A stretch of 64,000 nucleotides of DNA. Source: Gemmatimonadota bacterium (GTDB taxonomy: Bacteria > Gemmatimonadota > Gemmatimonadetes > Longimicrobiales > Gaopeijiaceae). Each line of letters opens with the position of its first letter. The stretch's first letter is position 1. This document shows positions 62,042-64,000 of this stretch, one piece after another. A program made the translations under genes and the position numbers. The stretch covers positions 50,024-114,023 of the forward strand of contig JAJDTB010000065.1 in the NCBI GenBank assembly GCA_022827345.1, written 5' to 3'. The notes below the pieces were generated by a model. It made no database searches, was not told where the DNA came from, and saw only the letters and a list, made by a program, of their open reading frames with translations.

Positions 62042-62501
62042 CTCCGTGGTTCGCATGTCTACTTTTGTGGCCGCCACTCTCGCGATGGGGATGGCTACCT
62101 CGGCGGAGGCGCAACGCAGGGTTGTGGTGGAACCGGATTCAACCGCCATTCGCACGTGGATCGGCATGGGCTGGACCGTTCTCGACCCGATGATGGAGCC
62201 ACTGGAGAGGCGCCGCGCGCCTGTGGTGCGGACTGTCGTACCATGCTCCCCCGCTCACTACGCCGGATTGGAACCGGGCGACCTCTTGCTCAGAGTCAAC
62301 GGAAGGGACGCCCGAGAAGACGATCCCTTCTCAGGTATCGAGGGAACCGAGTATCGGGTGGACGCAGAACGCGGTGGAGAGCCGCTGACAGCAGTATTCA
62401 AGCGCGTTCTGCGTCCAGAGGAAACACTCGAACCCGTTGAGACCGCGCCAATCGGCAGCCCCGACGATTGGGACTGCCCGAGTCAAGCCCTTCGAGAGTA
62501 G
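62016..62501 (+). CDS. secreted PDZ-domain protein
   Basis: 161 residues from the ATG at 62016, with 62055 as an alternative start; both give a signal peptide ending SAEAQ. Residues ~60-125 are a PDZ fold: VVRTVVPCSPAHYAGLEPGDLLLRVNGRDAR, with the carboxylate-binding loop and a C-terminal VDAERGGEPLTAVFKRVLRP. PDZ domains in the periplasm bind exposed peptide C-termini, often regulating proteases, but no protease is fused here. It overlaps the small secreted protein by 26 bp, suggesting a functional pair. Confidence in the exact start is low. Confidence 0.7.
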   Translation: MVGSTASSSSVVRMSTFVAATLAMGMATSAEAQRRVVVEPDSTAIRTWIGMGWTVLDPMMEPLERRRAPVVRTVVPCSPAHYAGLEPGDLLLRVNGRDAREDDPFSGIEGTEYRVDAERGGEPLTAVFKRVLRPEETLEPVETAPIGSPDDWDCPSQALRE

Positions 62502-62520
62502 GCTCTCGCCCTGATTCGCG

Positions 62521-63678
62521 GTGCGCTTCCGACCAAGTATCCGTAGATGCGCTACGATTACGATCCTAGCCAGCGCCGAATGGTTGGCAGGTTGCGATGA
62601 CCCCTCCCCGATTGGAGGGGTTCAAGTTGACACCGTGTATGGAGGTAGGGTCGTCATATCCAGCCCTGACGCGCCGAGGCGCGCTGACGGTGCGGCCCCT
62701 GTCCTTGTAGAAGAACTGCGCATCGGGTCCGCCGATGGGCTCTGCGACGCCTTCGGACGCGTGTTTTCCCTAGCCGTTGACGATGCTGGGCGAACCTACG
62801 TCGCGGACCTCTCGGCGAGCACCATCACCGTCTTCGACGCACACGGCGAGTGCATCCATACGTTCGGACGGGCAGGAGAAGGGCCGGGAGAATTCGGTAT
62901 GCTGGCAGGTATCGCATGGCAGGCCCCCGGTCTGTTGTGGGTTATGGATGCATCTCAGTACCGACTGACAGTGTTCGATTCGGCAGGAAGCGTTCGAGAA
63001 ACCTACGCGCTTCAACCATCTGGATCGGCCAGCCTTCCATGGAGACTATGGGTGGACAACAGCCACGCGCTTCACCTGTGGGATCCCGGCCCGCGCAACA
63101 TCGTTAAGTACCTTCTGGACCCCGACTTAGTCCCGCTCGATACGTTCCCCGTCCCTCGGCTAGAGGCTGAGATGTACGAGCGCGAGCGTGAGTGGGACGG
63201 TGTGAGGATGATGGCGCGCGCACCCATTCCTCATGCCCCTGGGATTGCCTGGACCGTGGATTCGGATGGCGAAGTGTGGTTGGCAACCGAATCGGAGTTT
63301 GAACTGCACGAAACGACGTATCGGGGAGACACGCTACGCACCGTGCGCTTGCGTCGGTCGCCTCCTAGCCTGACCGGGCTGGAGCGTGACAGCTTGGCGG
63401 CTGCTGTCGGGATTGCGGCGGCAAGACTACCGGAGCACAAGACCGTTCTCGATGAGATTTGGATCGCATCCGATGGATGGATTTGGGTTGATCGGGGAGA
63501 ACGGCCAATCACAGTTTGGGACGTCTTCGACGAGCGGGGCTACTACGTCGGAGCGGTCTCCCCTCCGGTGCCCGTCGCCGCTGAGCCCTTCCCTGTCTTC
63601 CGCAGGGGAGCGATAACTGCGGTCACTGAGGATGAACTCGGAGTACAATACGTCGTTCGGTTGCGAGTGATTCGCTAA
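62521..63678 (+). CDS. 6-bladed beta-propeller lipoprotein
   Basis: 385 residues from a GTG at 62521, with a lipobox EWLAGC. It is a paralogue of the propeller lipoprotein at 53923-55149, sharing the block GRAGEGPGEF and similar blades (VFSLAVDDAGRTYVADLSASTITVFDAHG, DGWIWVDRGERPITVWDVF). No catalytic residues are apparent. The sequence lacks a clear ribosome site and the GTG start is the best in-frame choice upstream of the signal peptide. GC content is lower than in most of the window. Confidence 0.78.
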   Translation: MRFRPSIRRCATITILASAEWLAGCDDPSPIGGVQVDTVYGGRVVISSPDAPRRADGAAPVLVEELRIGSADGLCDAFGRVFSLAVDDAGRTYVADLSASTITVFDAHGECIHTFGRAGEGPGEFGMLAGIAWQAPGLLWVMDASQYRLTVFDSAGSVRETYALQPSGSASLPWRLWVDNSHALHLWDPGPRNIVKYLLDPDLVPLDTFPVPRLEAEMYEREREWDGVRMMARAPIPHAPGIAWTVDSDGEVWLATESEFELHETTYRGDTLRTVRLRRSPPSLTGLERDSLAAAVGIAAARLPEHKTVLDEIWIASDGWIWVDRGERPITVWDVFDERGYYVGAVSPPVPVAAEPFPVFRRGAITAVTEDELGVQYVVRLRVIR

Positions 63679-64000
63679 CGGCCTTTCCAGTTTCCCGAGG
63701 AGTCGCGGGTGGCCTGTTCGCCCTCGCCATCAGTGAGGTTGGCGGCCAAGAGGCCGCGTAGCTTCCTCCGATGGTCCGGTGGAGGGCTCTTCCGAGCGGT
63801 GTCCAGAGAGATGTTCTACGAGGGCGTCCCAAAAGGCTGGCTTGAATCACTCTTTTTTGGACAAGCCAGCGTACTCCGTGGGGCCACACTCCGTGCGTCC
63901 CCTGCGGAGGCTGGCGGGGGGCTCTGCCCCCTCTGACCCCGGCGTTTCCGGCCCGCCACGGGAGCGGCGGCCGGGGAGGTGCTCCACCTCTCGAAACCCG
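63679..64000. other. non-coding right end with several strong hairpins
   Basis: No supported gene. Three inverted repeats are present: GCGGCC-AAGA-GGCCGC (63742-63757); GCTGGCTTG (63836-63844) with CAAGCCAGC (63862-63870) around a loop containing a T6 run; and GGGGG-CTCTG-CCCCC (63917-63931). The first could terminate the propeller gene, although no T tract follows. The last resembles GC hairpins that recur between genes in some GC-rich bacteria. The window ends here, so a larger element cannot be excluded. Confidence 0.5.

Noticed and set aside
63623..63889. Small minus-strand gene at the right end
   Set aside because: It overlaps the propeller gene's 3' end and a strong hairpin, with no recognisable domain or ribosome site.

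Overview
The window is a 64 kb piece of a strongly GC-rich bacterial chromosome with densely packed genes and many ATGA/TGATG overlaps. Gene content suggests a Gemmatimonadota-like heterotroph, perhaps animal-associated. It has many exported lipoproteins and peptidases (S9, M28, S8, M8, M14, M24, S1), a D-aminoacylase-like amidohydrolase, a DUF5916 outer-membrane protein, and a sigma factor/FecR/TonB-receptor/DUF4249 operon. This assignment is inference from gene families; no rRNA or phylogenetic marker is present.

Layout. 0-1.4 kb: 3' part of an S9 peptidase and a rhodanese. 1.6-18.3 kb: a polyketide/lipid island. A 3,419-residue type I PKS (minus strand) sits with a free-standing ACP, a steroid-5-alpha-reductase-like membrane enzyme and a class III aminotransferase. 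It is flanked on both sides by paralogous NCS2-type permeases that carry a cytosolic C-terminal domain. The first PKS module is fully reducing with a C-methyltransferase. The second is a KS-AT pair that lacks the HGTGT histidine and the AT serine and has no ACP. 18.4-25.7 kb: amidohydrolase, then the sigma/anti-sigma/TonB/lipoprotein operon. 25.8-35.8 kb: DUF5916 protein, periplasmic binding protein, M28 and S8 peptidases, Rpn-type nuclease. 36.1-40.6 kb: a canonical promoter and SAM-I riboswitch drive a methionine operon (MetX-like, gamma-synthase, aspartokinase without ACT, aspartate-semialdehyde dehydrogenase). 40.7-55.1 kb: mostly secreted proteases and hydrolases, tRNA-Val(UAC), a K+ channel, a beta-lactamase-fold hydrolase and a beta-propeller lipoprotein. 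55.2-63.7 kb: a second TonB receptor, membrane proteins, a PIN-toxin relic, and a visibly less GC-rich tail with small secreted proteins and another propeller lipoprotein.

Function. The PKS island probably makes a methyl-branched, saturated acyl chain. The met operon could supply SAM precursors in general. The rest points to growth on peptides with TonB-dependent uptake.

The most unusual observations are the degenerate terminal PKS module and an AT-rich, 39-bp tandem double palindrome (TGT-N12-ACA, 3 bp, TGT-N12-ACA) that occurs three times at gene 3' ends.
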